Positions 1-10,250 of a stretch of DNA of 64,000 nucleotides are shown in pieces. The stretch comes from Fasciolopsis buskii (taxonomy: Eukaryota; Platyhelminthes; Trematoda; Plagiorchiida; Fasciolidae). The stretch covers positions 153,241 through 217,240 of the forward strand of contig LUCM01004650.1 of assembly GCA_008360955.1 (NCBI GenBank), written 5' to 3'. Within the stretch, counting starts at the first letter, position 1. The number at the start of each line of letters is the position of its first letter. The notes under the pieces are model-generated. The model had not been told where the DNA came from. It ran no database searches and saw only the letters and a program-made list of their open reading frames with translations. Both the position numbers and the translations under genes were made by a program.

Positions 1-1054
1 GATTTATTTCAGCTGACCTATTTGTCGGTTGCCCATGCATTTCCAGAATGATGGTTCAAAGCTACGCCCATATTTTTCCCTCATTGCAAACTGCTTATTT
101 TTGAGTGTCGAAAATCGTTCCAACAAAAACCTGCTAACTGGTTTATTTGTATTCAATTTGCATTGCACATTTCCGGTATATTAGCACAAAATGTTTATTT
201 CTTTACTTGACGATAACACATTTATTCGCGTACAAAAAAACTTGTGACCCAAAACTATTTTATTTAGAATTAACGTTACCATGATCAGAAACGTGGAACA
301 GATTTTATCCACCCCAATTTTGGTCTTGGTCTGACAAAACGATTTTTGTATTCTAAATGTCAAACAACCTTGAACGATTTGCCATAGAGTCGGAAACATG
401 TCAGATTCTGTGAGATGCTCTTGCCTCGTTTACGCGTCCTCCTCTGTCGAGGTGAGATTGACCAGGGAGTGGGGAGGGTAATTTCACGATGTTTTGTAAT
501 GGACAAGTTCTGTACAAGGCTGAACTTCTGTGTGGGCTCTCCATGTGTGCCTTTTCGAAGACCGGGGCGCAAGTGACTCACGTGACCGGAAACACCACAG
601 GAAACTATTGCGTTTTCGACAGCGTAACAAACGTTTCTGAATGTCACTCATCTGTGTACACACTTGATGCAATGTTAGGTAGAATGGAGAAAAGAATTAT
701 CCCAAGAAAGTTTATTTCTTTTTAGCTGGGCAAGTTTAGGAGGGGTTCAAAAATTAATTCTGCTGCGTCGGAAGTTCATAAGAACCCTTTCTCGGTTTTG
801 TTTACAAACTGAAGCAAACTCTGGTGTTCCTAGGCGGATTCTTCTGGTTTTGACCAATTTCGATTACATTTTTACGTGGCTTAGTATCAGATTTTAGACA
901 TGGTTGATTACAAAGGGTGCACATTTTGTACCGTACCAACCAGAATTATTCAGACAGGGATATCGATTAGAATCTAGATGAGATGCTCGCAATACGTTTT
1001 CTAGTTGAAATGTTTTGTCACTGAAATGCGGAACCAAAATAACTTCCATTACAG
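1..1054. other. Intron or upstream sequence, no confident gene
   Basis: There is no exon here that I can defend. Overlapping open frames on both strands at 360-725 compete with each other, and none has both a convincing acceptor and a convincing donor. A GTGAGA donor-like site at 452 follows a short open stretch with an ATG at 399. It could be an exon of the same transcript but is not phase-linked to exon 1. Confidence 0.4.
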
Positions 1055-1210
1055 ACACCAGCAAAAATGAGAACATTGTGCAGAAAGTATGGGATCGTGT
1101 GTCGAATCACACTAATTCGACAAGACTACATGCAGCACAGATGAAAGGTATCATTCTCGAGGTGGCTGCACGCACTGCTTGGCAGGCTGCATGCGAGTTG
1201 AGCAAATCGG
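1055..1210 (+). CDS. Exon 1 of the multi-exon gene (internal exon)
   Basis: This is the first exon I can support. The acceptor is TTCCATTACAG before 1055 and the donor is GTGAGT at 1211. It enters after one base of a codon and leaves one base over. It encodes about 52 residues, including NENIVQKVWDRVSN and IILEVAARTAWQAACELSK, which read as amphipathic helices. Its outgoing phase joins exon 2 exactly, giving KSGTINGF across the junction. Because it opens mid-codon, the start of the gene lies upstream of this window or in its first kilobase. Family unknown. Confidence 0.68.
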
Positions 1211-1373
1211 GTGAGTTATGGCACAGTTCAACCAACTCTAGATTTTATTACTGTCGGTCACCCGCTGTGTAACGTCAAGCATTGTGGTATATTTCCCGGA
1301 TTTCATCGGTTGCAAATTTAGTCTTTCTCAGTTACAGTTAAACATTAATATATCTCGACGAAATCACATTCAG

Positions 1374-1453
1374 GAACTATTAATGGGTTTCTGCAAGGGT
1401 CTGGGTTTACCATAGCCACAAGTGTGCAAGTCCTAGGGCTGATGTGCCGTCAA
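1374..1453 (+). CDS. Exon 2 of the multi-exon gene
   Basis: The acceptor is CACATTCAG before 1374 and the donor is GTGAGT at 1454; the preceding intron is 163 bp. The 80 bases complete the codon left by exon 1 and end on a codon boundary. The peptide includes GFLQGSGFTIATSVQVLGL, a small-residue and hydrophobic stretch too short and mixed to call a membrane segment. The phase match with exon 1 and with exon 3 (starting at 2614) supports it. Confidence 0.62.
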
Positions 1454-1740
1454 GTGAGTCCATCTGTCTTCCTTGAACAACTTGATCTTCTTCGAAATTG
1501 GTTTCTATGTGCGCTGACACTTTGTGTGACAGATTTTTCAACCCTTGGTAAGTCAGATCACTCGGACAAGATATTAACCCATAATTCACTGATGTATAGT
1601 TGCGAGACGCTCAGTTTGTGCTGAAGATGGTTGCTGCTTGGTGGTTTTCGATCATCGAAATTTAAGTGCTGTTGCTAGGATTAGATGTATTGATTGAATG
1701 AATCATGGTGGTTTTGACAATTTTCTGTCACCGGATATAC

Positions 1741-2010
1741 CGGTTAAATAGACTTCGTTGGTTGGGTCAGGCACTACGCATTACAAAGGCTCAACTAGCA
1801 CATCGCAACTTATATTTTGTCCCTCCCACGAAGTGGAATAAACCGCGCGGAGGTTTACAGATGAAATGGTATATGGAGTGTGAAAGTGTACAGTAGACTT
1901 AAGTAAAGCAGGTGTCTCAAATCCTTGTGGTTGTCTTCCTATTGACCCGTTAAGTAGCAGACTGGGGACATTGAGGGATATAGCACCGAACCTTGAACAG
2001 TGATGATTAT
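1741..2010 (+). mobile_element. RTE-type LINE, 3' tail of ORF (degenerate)
   Basis: The + strand translation shows the characteristic end of trematode RTE polyproteins: NRLRWLGQALRI, then VPPTKWNKPRGGLQMKW, then DLSKAGVSN and LGTLRDIAPN up to about 2005. The usual motif order is RLRWLGHVLRM, KPRGGQ.MTW, LQDMA, all present here in degraded form. It is a 5'-truncated copy lying in the intron between exons 2 and 3, in the same orientation as the gene. The family assignment rests on motif recall, not an alignment. Confidence 0.72.
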
Positions 2011-2613
2011 GCTATCAGTTCCTGTTGAACCATAATCACTGTACAGTTAGACTGTATTCCGTATGTTGGTTACCCCGGTATTCGTCTTCTATTCTCCTAC
2101 CCGCTCCTATTGTGTAATCAATCTTTTTATGGGAACATAAAATGGTAAGGAAGTCAGCGAACAATAGGGCTTCGTCCGTTGCTTAAAGCTGAACGATGAT
2201 GATGAGCCAAAGCAATAGATCACCGAAGCACAGCTAGATTTTAACGCAAAGAGCTTAGTTGGAAATCAATCTTTTTGTACCATAAACAGTTGCAAGAAAA
2301 AACAGACTTATTCTTTAGAGCATACATGGTTCTTGGTCAACAGTTGTTAATAAATTGACTAGGCTTGTTTCCATGTGATTCAACCTTATAAATCAGCCTC
2401 AATATTTGTGTTGAGTTTTATTTTGCAAATCCGCACCAAAGCTGACAGCCTACAGCTGAATGATAGAGCATTGTAGCGTTTTGCTGGATCGTAGACGCAG
2501 CCGCATATTACATAATCTTTCTCGAAGCTAGGAGAATTTTCAATCTTAATGACTTCACGCTTCACACTTGGTACGAAAGATGAACACATTAATGCACGTC
2601 TGTTTTCGCAGAG

Positions 2614-2758
2614 ATGACAAAACACACGCTGGTCAATTACATCGAAGCATTGCTGATGGTTGCAAAGACCTCTAGGGCACAACATCGATCTCGTTTGGGT
2701 GTCATCGCAATGTGCAAAGCTATGCGAACGTTACATTCAGAAAATGGAATCCCCACAG
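2614..2758 (+). CDS. Exon 3 of the multi-exon gene
   Basis: The acceptor is TTTTCGCAGAG before 2614 and the donor is GTATTT at 2759. Entry is on a codon boundary, matching exon 2, and one base is left over. It encodes 48 residues including TLVNYIEALLMVAKTS and LGVIAMCKAMRTLHSENG, two likely helices. An acceptor two bases earlier (CAG at 2609-2611) is stronger as a site but would break the frame with exon 2. A longer minus-strand ORF (2386-2685) overlaps the start and is judged a shadow. Confidence 0.66.
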
Positions 2759-5225
2759 GTATTTGCTTGTTTTTGTTTGTGTGGTCCGAATTCCATGAAT
2801 ACTGTTACAGTTGGCAACAAAATTATCGCATGTAACTGAATGTTAGTAAGTTTTCACCGTTTATCTAATATTGCCCGAAAACTCCATGGTTCTACGAACT
2901 TCTGTTGTGTCTTCAAGAAGATTGGTTGAAACAATCGGTTTAACAAGTCCGTACTGGAAAAAACTTGACAATTAGGTGGTTTTTGAAGCAAGGCCTTCAC
3001 ACTGTCTGTTTAACACACACGAGAGTGAGAGCCTAACTATTTTGGAAAACAGTGGGTTGCATTCGAATGCAACATGGCAAGTCACGAACAACGCAGTCGT
3101 CACTATCTCGTAGGTGACCAAAGGTGAACTGCCTCGGTATAAACTGTTTCTCGCGGCGGATAATGGTTGGACGACGGATCAAAATAACGGGGGCTTGCTT
3201 TGACCAAATAAATATTACAGCTGTGATCAGTGGGTTGTCCCAAGTGAGGAGGACCAGATTATTGGTTTGGGATTCACAAGATCCTGGGATTACTATGTGT
3301 GGAGACTTGAAGCTATATAGCTAAGTGAAGCATTCAGTGAAGCTGTTCCATTGAAAACATTCTCGCCTTTCTCAGGTTCCTGTATCTTCATTGGACGCTT
3401 GATTAACCCCTCGTAAACGTATTTCCGGTTACCGAATTGTTTGTGCAGTCATTTGAAGAAACCACGAGCAATAATTCATGAACTGCCTCTCATTATTGTT
3501 TGTGGTCATTTTTAAGCGACAATCTCCCTCATTCGATTACTACTGTTTAGAAATTATTAGGAGAAATTGGAAACGACGTCATTTGCCAAGTTGTGAAAAT
3601 GTATGTACTGTCCATTCCACGCTGCTTTTCTATAGATTAGTAATTGTGCAAATCCTTCCTGCCGAGGCCTTATGTACACATCTAATTACGCTACGCTGTA
3701 ACCTGGTTTGTGTTCACAAATACGACTAATGTTTTCGCTGATCGGAACATCAGCATCTGACAAAGTCCATCCATACTTACACTTTATGCTAAAGAATTAA
3801 AGCAGATCAAATTTAACGTAATTTGATGTGCACATAAAACGTCGGCAGGACAAGCATGCACAATTATCGGTCTATGGACAAGCAACGGTGATTGGACAGT
3901 ACATTCATTTACACAGCTTTTTGGCGTTACAAATAAAGTGGTCCTTATCATACGGTTTAGTTGAAAGAGCAAGGAAAAGAATTTTCATCCCCCAGATTTC
4001 AGCAATAGAATGTTTCTCTTCTCGACAGTTCCTTAAATTGAATTGATCTTGATACTTTGGATATGCCTGTAGTCCTTTCTGCTGAGCTTCTACCAACCAT
4101 GCAGCTGACGTGGTTCTGTCCAGTATGTCATCTGCTAATATGCTGAGTCCTCTAAAATCACGGGCCGTCACAGAACCCAATTTTTGCATTTCACACCGGC
4201 TTATTGATTAGTTTTTCCCATGCGCTCACCCATTTGGCACCTCTACCAAAATAAACGACCAAAATATGGCCGGCACTGACCGAAAACAGGCAGAAAATAA
4301 GTGGAATTTAACCGATTCAATTTCCTTTATCAGAATTTTATATATTTAGCACCTATCTGTTGCGTAAGTTGTTCAGCTGACACAGCAACTTTCAATAAAC
4401 AAACTGTTCTGAAACCTTTATCAGACAAATTCTCCCACAAATAAACGTTTGCATTACATTTATATGCTATAATAGCTTTACAAAGAACATGATACAAAGG
4501 AAAATTAGTGGGGAAAATGGTAGAAAAATGTGGATTGAAAAATGTGAGACATTTAATTTTAACTCTCAACTTTTGAACTCTTTTGAATGTTTCTATTTGT
4601 GTTTGAGATATTGTGGTTTGAAAACTATGATGTGTAAAGTTCTCCGTTTTACCGCCTACAGCAAAACCTCAAAGTCTTTAACCCGCAATAATTCTCATCT
4701 CCTGGTTCCAAGTCTACGATGGAAGATAAGCCACATAAAAGCAAATCAGTATCCGAAAATGTTATATTTCTTGGAAAAATCAAAAGCTTTACGCCGAGTT
4801 GCTTCTTCAAGCTTTTGGCAACATGTAGTAAAAGAGCTCGAAAAATTAAGCAAATAAAATGTATACCAGAAGCTTATCCGAGCCCATTCAGATAGTTGAG
4901 AGCAATAAAATCGGTCAGCATGCAACTAAGTGCTCCCAGCGAAAGACGACTCATTATAAGCGACGAATGTTGTGATTATCTCGACATATAACCTAGAGGA
5001 AGGTCAGAAGTATGATGATTCAACACTTTCCATGCACTTTCGGTGTACACTCTGCTTCAACAAACTACAACATAAAGCGTTTGATTGGATGAAGTTGAAA
5101 GTCAACCAAATTCTCAAGCAAATAGTTTTCGGTCCGATGTGAAATGCACACAAAAATGACCTGAAGGAATTTTCGAATGCAACGTTTAAGCCGGCAAACT
5201 CATAACCACGGACTAATTCTTGCAG
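2759..5225. other. Intron, no recognised element
   Basis: About 2.5 kb of AT-rich sequence. It contains a 122-codon + strand ORF (4489-4857) and a 94-codon minus ORF (3905-4189). Neither shows a recognisable motif or flanking splice signals that fit the phase chain. I see no repeat family in it. Confidence 0.4.
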
Positions 5226-5368
5226 GTTTACAATTTGCAGATAATCACCGACTTCATCGGCTGTGGCGCTGTTACATTGAAACACATTCGTCCGAGTCCA
5301 CCAAACAACTTGATAGCATGGTCTTCATTGGGGCAATTTCTCCGTGGCACGAGAATATGTTCATTTAG
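5226..5368 (+). CDS. Candidate alternative or terminal exon after exon 3
   Basis: The acceptor is ATTCTTGCAG before 5226. In the phase left by exon 3 it reads FADNHRLHRLWRCYIETH, then STKQLDSMVFIGAIS, and stops at a TAG (5366-5368). The reading is protein-like and phase-correct. However, there is no good donor before the stop, so it would end the protein. It may be a terminal exon of an alternative transcript. A second frame (starting VYNLQIITDF) is also open from 5220 to 5495, so chance cannot be excluded. Confidence 0.35.
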
Positions 5369-5606
5369 TCGAAATGTTTTCAGCAAAGAACGCAAACGAC
5401 GCGGTGGCTTTACCTGTAATACACTATTACACAATGCACGTCAACGGTGCCCTGATATTTCATCATTTTTACCTGACAAGATTGCTTACCGCTAAAACAG
5501 TAAAATTTCCTTTGTAAAACTGTTGACGAATTTGCTGGATATTTGTTTTTTCTTCCACTCCGCCTTTCTTCAGCTCAATCCATTTTAGTCTCAAAATCAC
5601 AAACAG

Positions 5607-5753
5607 GGTGTTCTAGTAGAGGCATGGAAACAACGCGTAGCCCGACCAGGAAACCGGAATGGCCGCATTCTTTTGCGTCACTTTGGAAACGATGCCGTTG
5701 TGAACTAATCAAGTGTCAGCTCTGCGAATTGGTGGTTCCAGTTCGATTAAAAA
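5607..5753 (+). CDS. Candidate exon 4 of the multi-exon gene
   Basis: The acceptor is TCACAAACAG before 5607 and the donor is GTAAGC at 5754. In phase 1 the 147 bases encode a Cys- and Arg-rich peptide including WPHSFASLWKRCRCELIK and QLCELVVPVRLK. It enters and leaves with the same phase, so it can be included or skipped without disturbing the frame between exons 3 and 5. A competing phase-0 reading (LVEAWKQRVARPGNRN, then a stop at 5707-5709) is equally protein-like. The exon is therefore tentative. Confidence 0.42.
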
Positions 5754-7639
5754 GTAAGCGTTTCCGTTTGTTTCTCCTCCATTTTTGTATGCCGGAATAA
5801 TGTTGGCCATAATCGTGATAGGATACTCATGGTAATAATGCCTTTTTACACGGGTTTTTATCCCAGAAGCTCATTATGAATTGAAAATAATAACGAGGAG
5901 AGGTGTCTTAAGGCGAACATGAGGGATTATGCCCCATAGCTAGAGTTTTATGCTTGGATGCCAGCGAAATCAAATAACTTAAGAACTTTTTAATCTGCCA
6001 GACGTTCACTTCCCCGATCCATCCTATCACGGTATCGTTAGACTAGCTTCCCAGTCAACGGAGTAATCCAATTGCATGATATAATCCACGAAAAAACCGA
6101 GATCAAAAAGGCTTTCGTCGTCCAAACCCCCGACGTTTCTTCTGTGCGCATCTTTCCTCTTTCTGTGGAGGGAAGAATTTTGATTTACCGAATCATCAGC
6201 AGCAACCTTAAAATTTTTAGTCTCATACTTCTTCTTCAATTAAACCTAAAAATTTTACCTCGAGGGCATAACAACGTAAAGTTCCATCGTGTGTGCAACT
6301 GTGGATAAATACAGCTTTTTTAGCAATAATGCAATATTGATAAAGAATTAATCTATCCGTGACTTTGAACCTGTTCCAACGGGTAGCAGATTCTCGCTAT
6401 CTCGATTGTTAAGTCAAGCAGATTTGCGGCAAACTGAGAGTACAGCACAACTATCTTGACCGATTTCCAGGTTTGCACCATGTATTTGATGAATAAGCGT
6501 AGTGTCTAAGACGTTCGAATCAGAACCGTTCATCTCGAGTTTCGGCGCGGTGGGATATGCTTCTGACTCCTAATGACGATGAAACAGTGCTTCCATGGTT
6601 TCTCGATGGTGATTTGAACGATAACATCACATGAGGAATTATTTCATGAAAACATTTCATCTCCTACTACTAGTCATGCATGCCAAGTTAGATAAAGTCA
6701 ACGCAATTTCGCTGGCAAACATTTGACCTACTACATGACTGCAGAGAAATATCTATATAGCGGCAAATATTTTCGGTTTTGTACAGAATAATTTCAGTTG
6801 TTCAACTGCTAATGTTCCGGCGAAATAATGCAGACATGAATTAGGACAGGGGAATAGATCCATTTAAAGGTTCAGTCTTATGAAATTAGCGGTCTCAGTT
6901 TATGTACTATATTAGAACGATCCTGGATTGAGACCATCAAGAGAGGAAAATATATGCACATGTATTGAACAGTTCGCAGTTTTAGATCGATCGAAACTGG
7001 TTCTTAGGACACAGCAGAGAAATAAAAATTTAAAATTGACTTTGCCTTCAACAATTAGCCATGCCGGTGAACCAGTTAACGGATCAACGTGAAGCGGACA
7101 TAGCCGCAACAGGTTGGTAATAATTTAACTGCACCAATAGTCCAAACTGATATCACGTTCCTGCCCAGTGGAGCACAATCAGATCGTGACGTGTAATCAC
7201 ACAGGCAGCTAGGGATTCTGCCACACAGTCTAACTGGAGGATAAAGATGCAGTCAATCAAGGCAAAGGTCAAACGGATACACAATGACCACTGGTCACGA
7301 CATCATTTTGGGACATGACAAACAAACAGGAACTTACAAAGCGGACTGACCGTAAATGCGATGGTGTCATCAAACAGATTAATGATCAGAAATAACGAGG
7401 TGCGGAAGCGAATTCACAGCATGGAGTGTTTGTTTGCTTTTCCGCATGTGTGCACTCGTTTTCCTTGTTAAATGATCTATGTGGGTCCCGAAAGAAAAAT
7501 CCCTTCTGTGGTGATGGCAGCCGTGAATTAACGATCGCCCGAAAACCTCCAGATTCCTCTTTTGTTTCACTTCTTCAGTTGCGGGAACTAGGCAAGACGC
7601 CACGAAAGAATTGCGGCTCGATGGTTTTATATGCTGGCA
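5754..7639. other. Intron, no recognised element
   Basis: This is the first part of the 9 kb intron between exons 4 and 5. Open frames exist on both strands around 6027-6308, but neither carries a recognised motif. No repeat family was identified. Confidence 0.4.
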
Positions 7640-9240
7640 GCAATAATCGAGGGGGAAGTAATAGCTTGGGTGCATTATTCAAACCCAAGCGTACATTTCA
7701 TTTAGCTGCCTTCAGTGTCCGCACACTCAACCAGAAAGGGCGACAAAACGCCTTAGCTAGGAATATTGAAACATTCAAAAATGGATGTATGTTGTGCGTC
7801 TACTCGGGATCCTCTCTTCCATAAGCACTCCTCGTACCCAAGATACAACCACATTCTCTCGCTTCACTCTCAGCGTGTCTCGTGATCCGGTTTCGAGTGC
7901 TTGTGACCGGGCTGGCGTTGGTATCGCTCCAGGCATGCGAACCGACTGTGCATTGCTAGACTGTATCCCAGTAGACAGTTGTTTGTGTGGAGTTCGGCTG
8001 GACGGCTCTGTACGTGTCAACAGCAGTCAATTGAGGCGTCATTGTTTGTTCGTCATTTCAGTGAATTCACCCACTGATGGCAGCTCTTCTGAAGTCAAAG
8101 AAGAGTTCTACTGCGGAGTGGGCTGACGGACGTTGTAGTCGTTGCTGAGGATTTGAATCAATATGACTGCTCAGCGGAGACTGAACGGCATGAAAAAGGC
8201 CGACGTTCTATTCCAGTTCATCTCAATGCCAAAGGAAATCGACTGATCCAAATTTGTTCTGACTGCAGAATGTTTCTAGCCAACACCGATGCTTGTGTCA
8301 AAAAGTGATTTTGGCTCAACGGGCGCTCTCTCCTTCGCTTGCACAGCGTTAAACTCAGATTGATCACATTGCCATCGGTCAAATGTGGCGTGGATCAAGA
8401 GAGGACTACCGATCATTCGGAGCCACATAAGTGAACTCAGACCACACTTGGGTCCGTACTGGCATTTGTTTGCACCTAATGTAGGGTCTCATCAATATAA
8501 AAGCCAGACATCTTGCATAGCGGATTATAGATGATAATATCCGACTTTAATTATACCAAGTGTTTTTAATGTGTTCGTCTTCTCAACAACAAGCCCAGCA
8601 CTCAGTGCACATCAAAGTAGCTCTGCATGTGGCCACAATCGTCCCGCAGTACTCCAGGCTATTTGAACCATGGAAACGACTGACATCTTCGACTTCAGTG
8701 GCTCAGTAGATGTTTGCAGATCTTCCCATCTACCCCGATGCAACATACAATGAGACCTGGAGAACCTTGAGAGGTCAGCTGTGCAACAACCTGAAGAATG
8801 GCGAGGAATACTAGTGGATGCGGAAAAGTAGGCAAGTGAAATTGTTGTGGTTACCCGGAATAGTAAAACCCTAACGGTCTGATGAGAATATTGTTCCAAA
8901 GAAACCTAGGGTAAGCCAGTTTAGTCGGCCGACCACCAATGGACCTTTTCTCTAATTTAGGTAGACATCAGTACTGTCTCCGAAATGGAGGTGATAAAGG
9001 AAAGAGGCATGAGACAGCTGGACTGTCACCGCGTTTCTTTAGGGACCGTGACGAAGTGCTAACATCTGAGTTAACAAAACTCCCGGGGTAAACATACTCT
9101 GTGGAAAAAATTTCAAAGGATTGTTGCGAATCGATGGTTTTGCCGAGTTACAGCGAAGTGGTCAGATTCGAGAACCACAAATGGATCAATTTAGCAAGCG
9201 GTGCATTCAAAATGACAGCGAGGATTGTCCCTCGGTGATT
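7640..9240 (+). mobile_element. RTE-type LINE, 5' endonuclease part (degenerate)
   Basis: From about 7675 the + strand encodes the N-terminal apurinic endonuclease region of an RTE element: RTFHLAAFSVRTLNQKGRQ, then, after a frameshift near 7785, SRFTLSVSRDPVSS, RAGVGIAPGMRTDCALLD and VDSCLCGVRLDGSV. It continues to SQLRRHCLFVISVNSPTDG and EVKEEFY near 8120. From about 8130 to 9240 the reading is broken by many stops, though words such as the linker before the RT can be made out. It is a 5' piece lacking a clear reverse transcriptase, in the same orientation as the gene. Boundaries are approximate. Confidence 0.72.
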
Positions 9241-9699
9241 ATCTAATACTTAGGAACGGTGTATCGGTGAGAACAAAGCCGATTTCCGCACAGGTCGGGA
9301 ATCACTTCGCCGTACAACTTGGAACAAAGGAATATGTTCCGTTAACCCCTGATTTCTAACTTTTGTACTTGAAAACGAAGTCCGAATCCGTCGATCGTGA
9401 AGTAATATCACAATGCTCCTTACTGGAGGGTAAGAGAGAGCAATCGATTTGATTTTCCCAAATTCTATATGTGAAACTCTCAATCGGCGTGCGAGATTGT
9501 ACGTGTGCGATGCTACATTCAAGTAAGTCACAAGACCGGTCTCCGTCAACGTTGCATTATTCAAATGATCTTGTCAAATTAGCAACTGAGTTGTTTATAG
9601 AGGACGACCCATCCTAATTCAAGAAAACTGGTACTGACATAAGCTAATATATGAAATGTTTTGAATTTGAAAGTGCAAACAACTTTAGATGTGTAAAGT

Positions 9700-10250
9700 G
9701 CTGTCTCAAGGCTGGACTCCATTGGCTCGAAGCAACTAGGTGGAGCAGATAGACTTAATTACCTGGATGGATGCATATCAACTGCTGGCCCTATATCAGA
9801 TGAATCGACTTCGCACATACAGAAGTCATCATTGGTATTTATCAAATTGAAGCAGAGGTTAAAGTGATTGAGATACGTTCTGCCTATTTTCAAAGAACGA
9901 CGGCCTAACTCGTTGTATGCCCTGATGCGAGACACGTAATCGTTAGCAGATGGTTCGGGGTGGTCAGCAGATGGTAGGGGAAAGTATGACAACTGTAACC
10001 GGTAGACTCGCTCGTGTAAGTGCACTTCTATTACAGGGTTTTGATGCAAGAGATTTTCAGGAAAGTGGGTTGAAGGCAGTGTGTGATATGATTCATTATT
10101 CTGGTCGGTTGCTTTCAAGCATTGGAAATCTCTTTTCCTCGGGTTGGTTGTTCAATTCATTAATTTGCAGTTGATCTTTCAGGATTTCTGGTTAACGATT
10201 TTTGCGTTTTGATTATTTGGCTCTATTAGGCTTCGATCAAAACCAGATCA
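9700..10250 (+). mobile_element. RTE-type LINE, 3' part, copy A (internally deleted)
   Basis: The + strand shows WTPLARSN, VEQIDLITW and, further on, VRGGQQMVGESMTTVTGR, then GLKAVCDMIHYS, the conserved RTE tail. It closely resembles the copy at 16760-17570. Between about 9862 and 9870 it lacks some 250 bases present in that copy. Minus-strand ORFs over this span (9759-10118) are shadows of the repeat, which explains why near-identical minus ORFs occur at both loci. Confidence 0.75.

Noticed and set aside
2386..2685. 99-codon minus ORF overlapping exon 3
   Set aside because: It is Cys-containing but has no spaced zinc-binding pattern and no splice support; exon 3 on the plus strand fits the phase chain.
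4489..4857. 122-codon plus ORF in the intron after exon 3
   Set aside because: AT-rich composition, no recognised motif and no flanking splice signals that fit neighbouring exons.
9759..10118. 119-codon minus ORF, repeated in similar form at 17185-17493
   Set aside because: The plus strand at both places is an RTE LINE tail; the repeated minus ORF is its shadow, not a duplicated gene.
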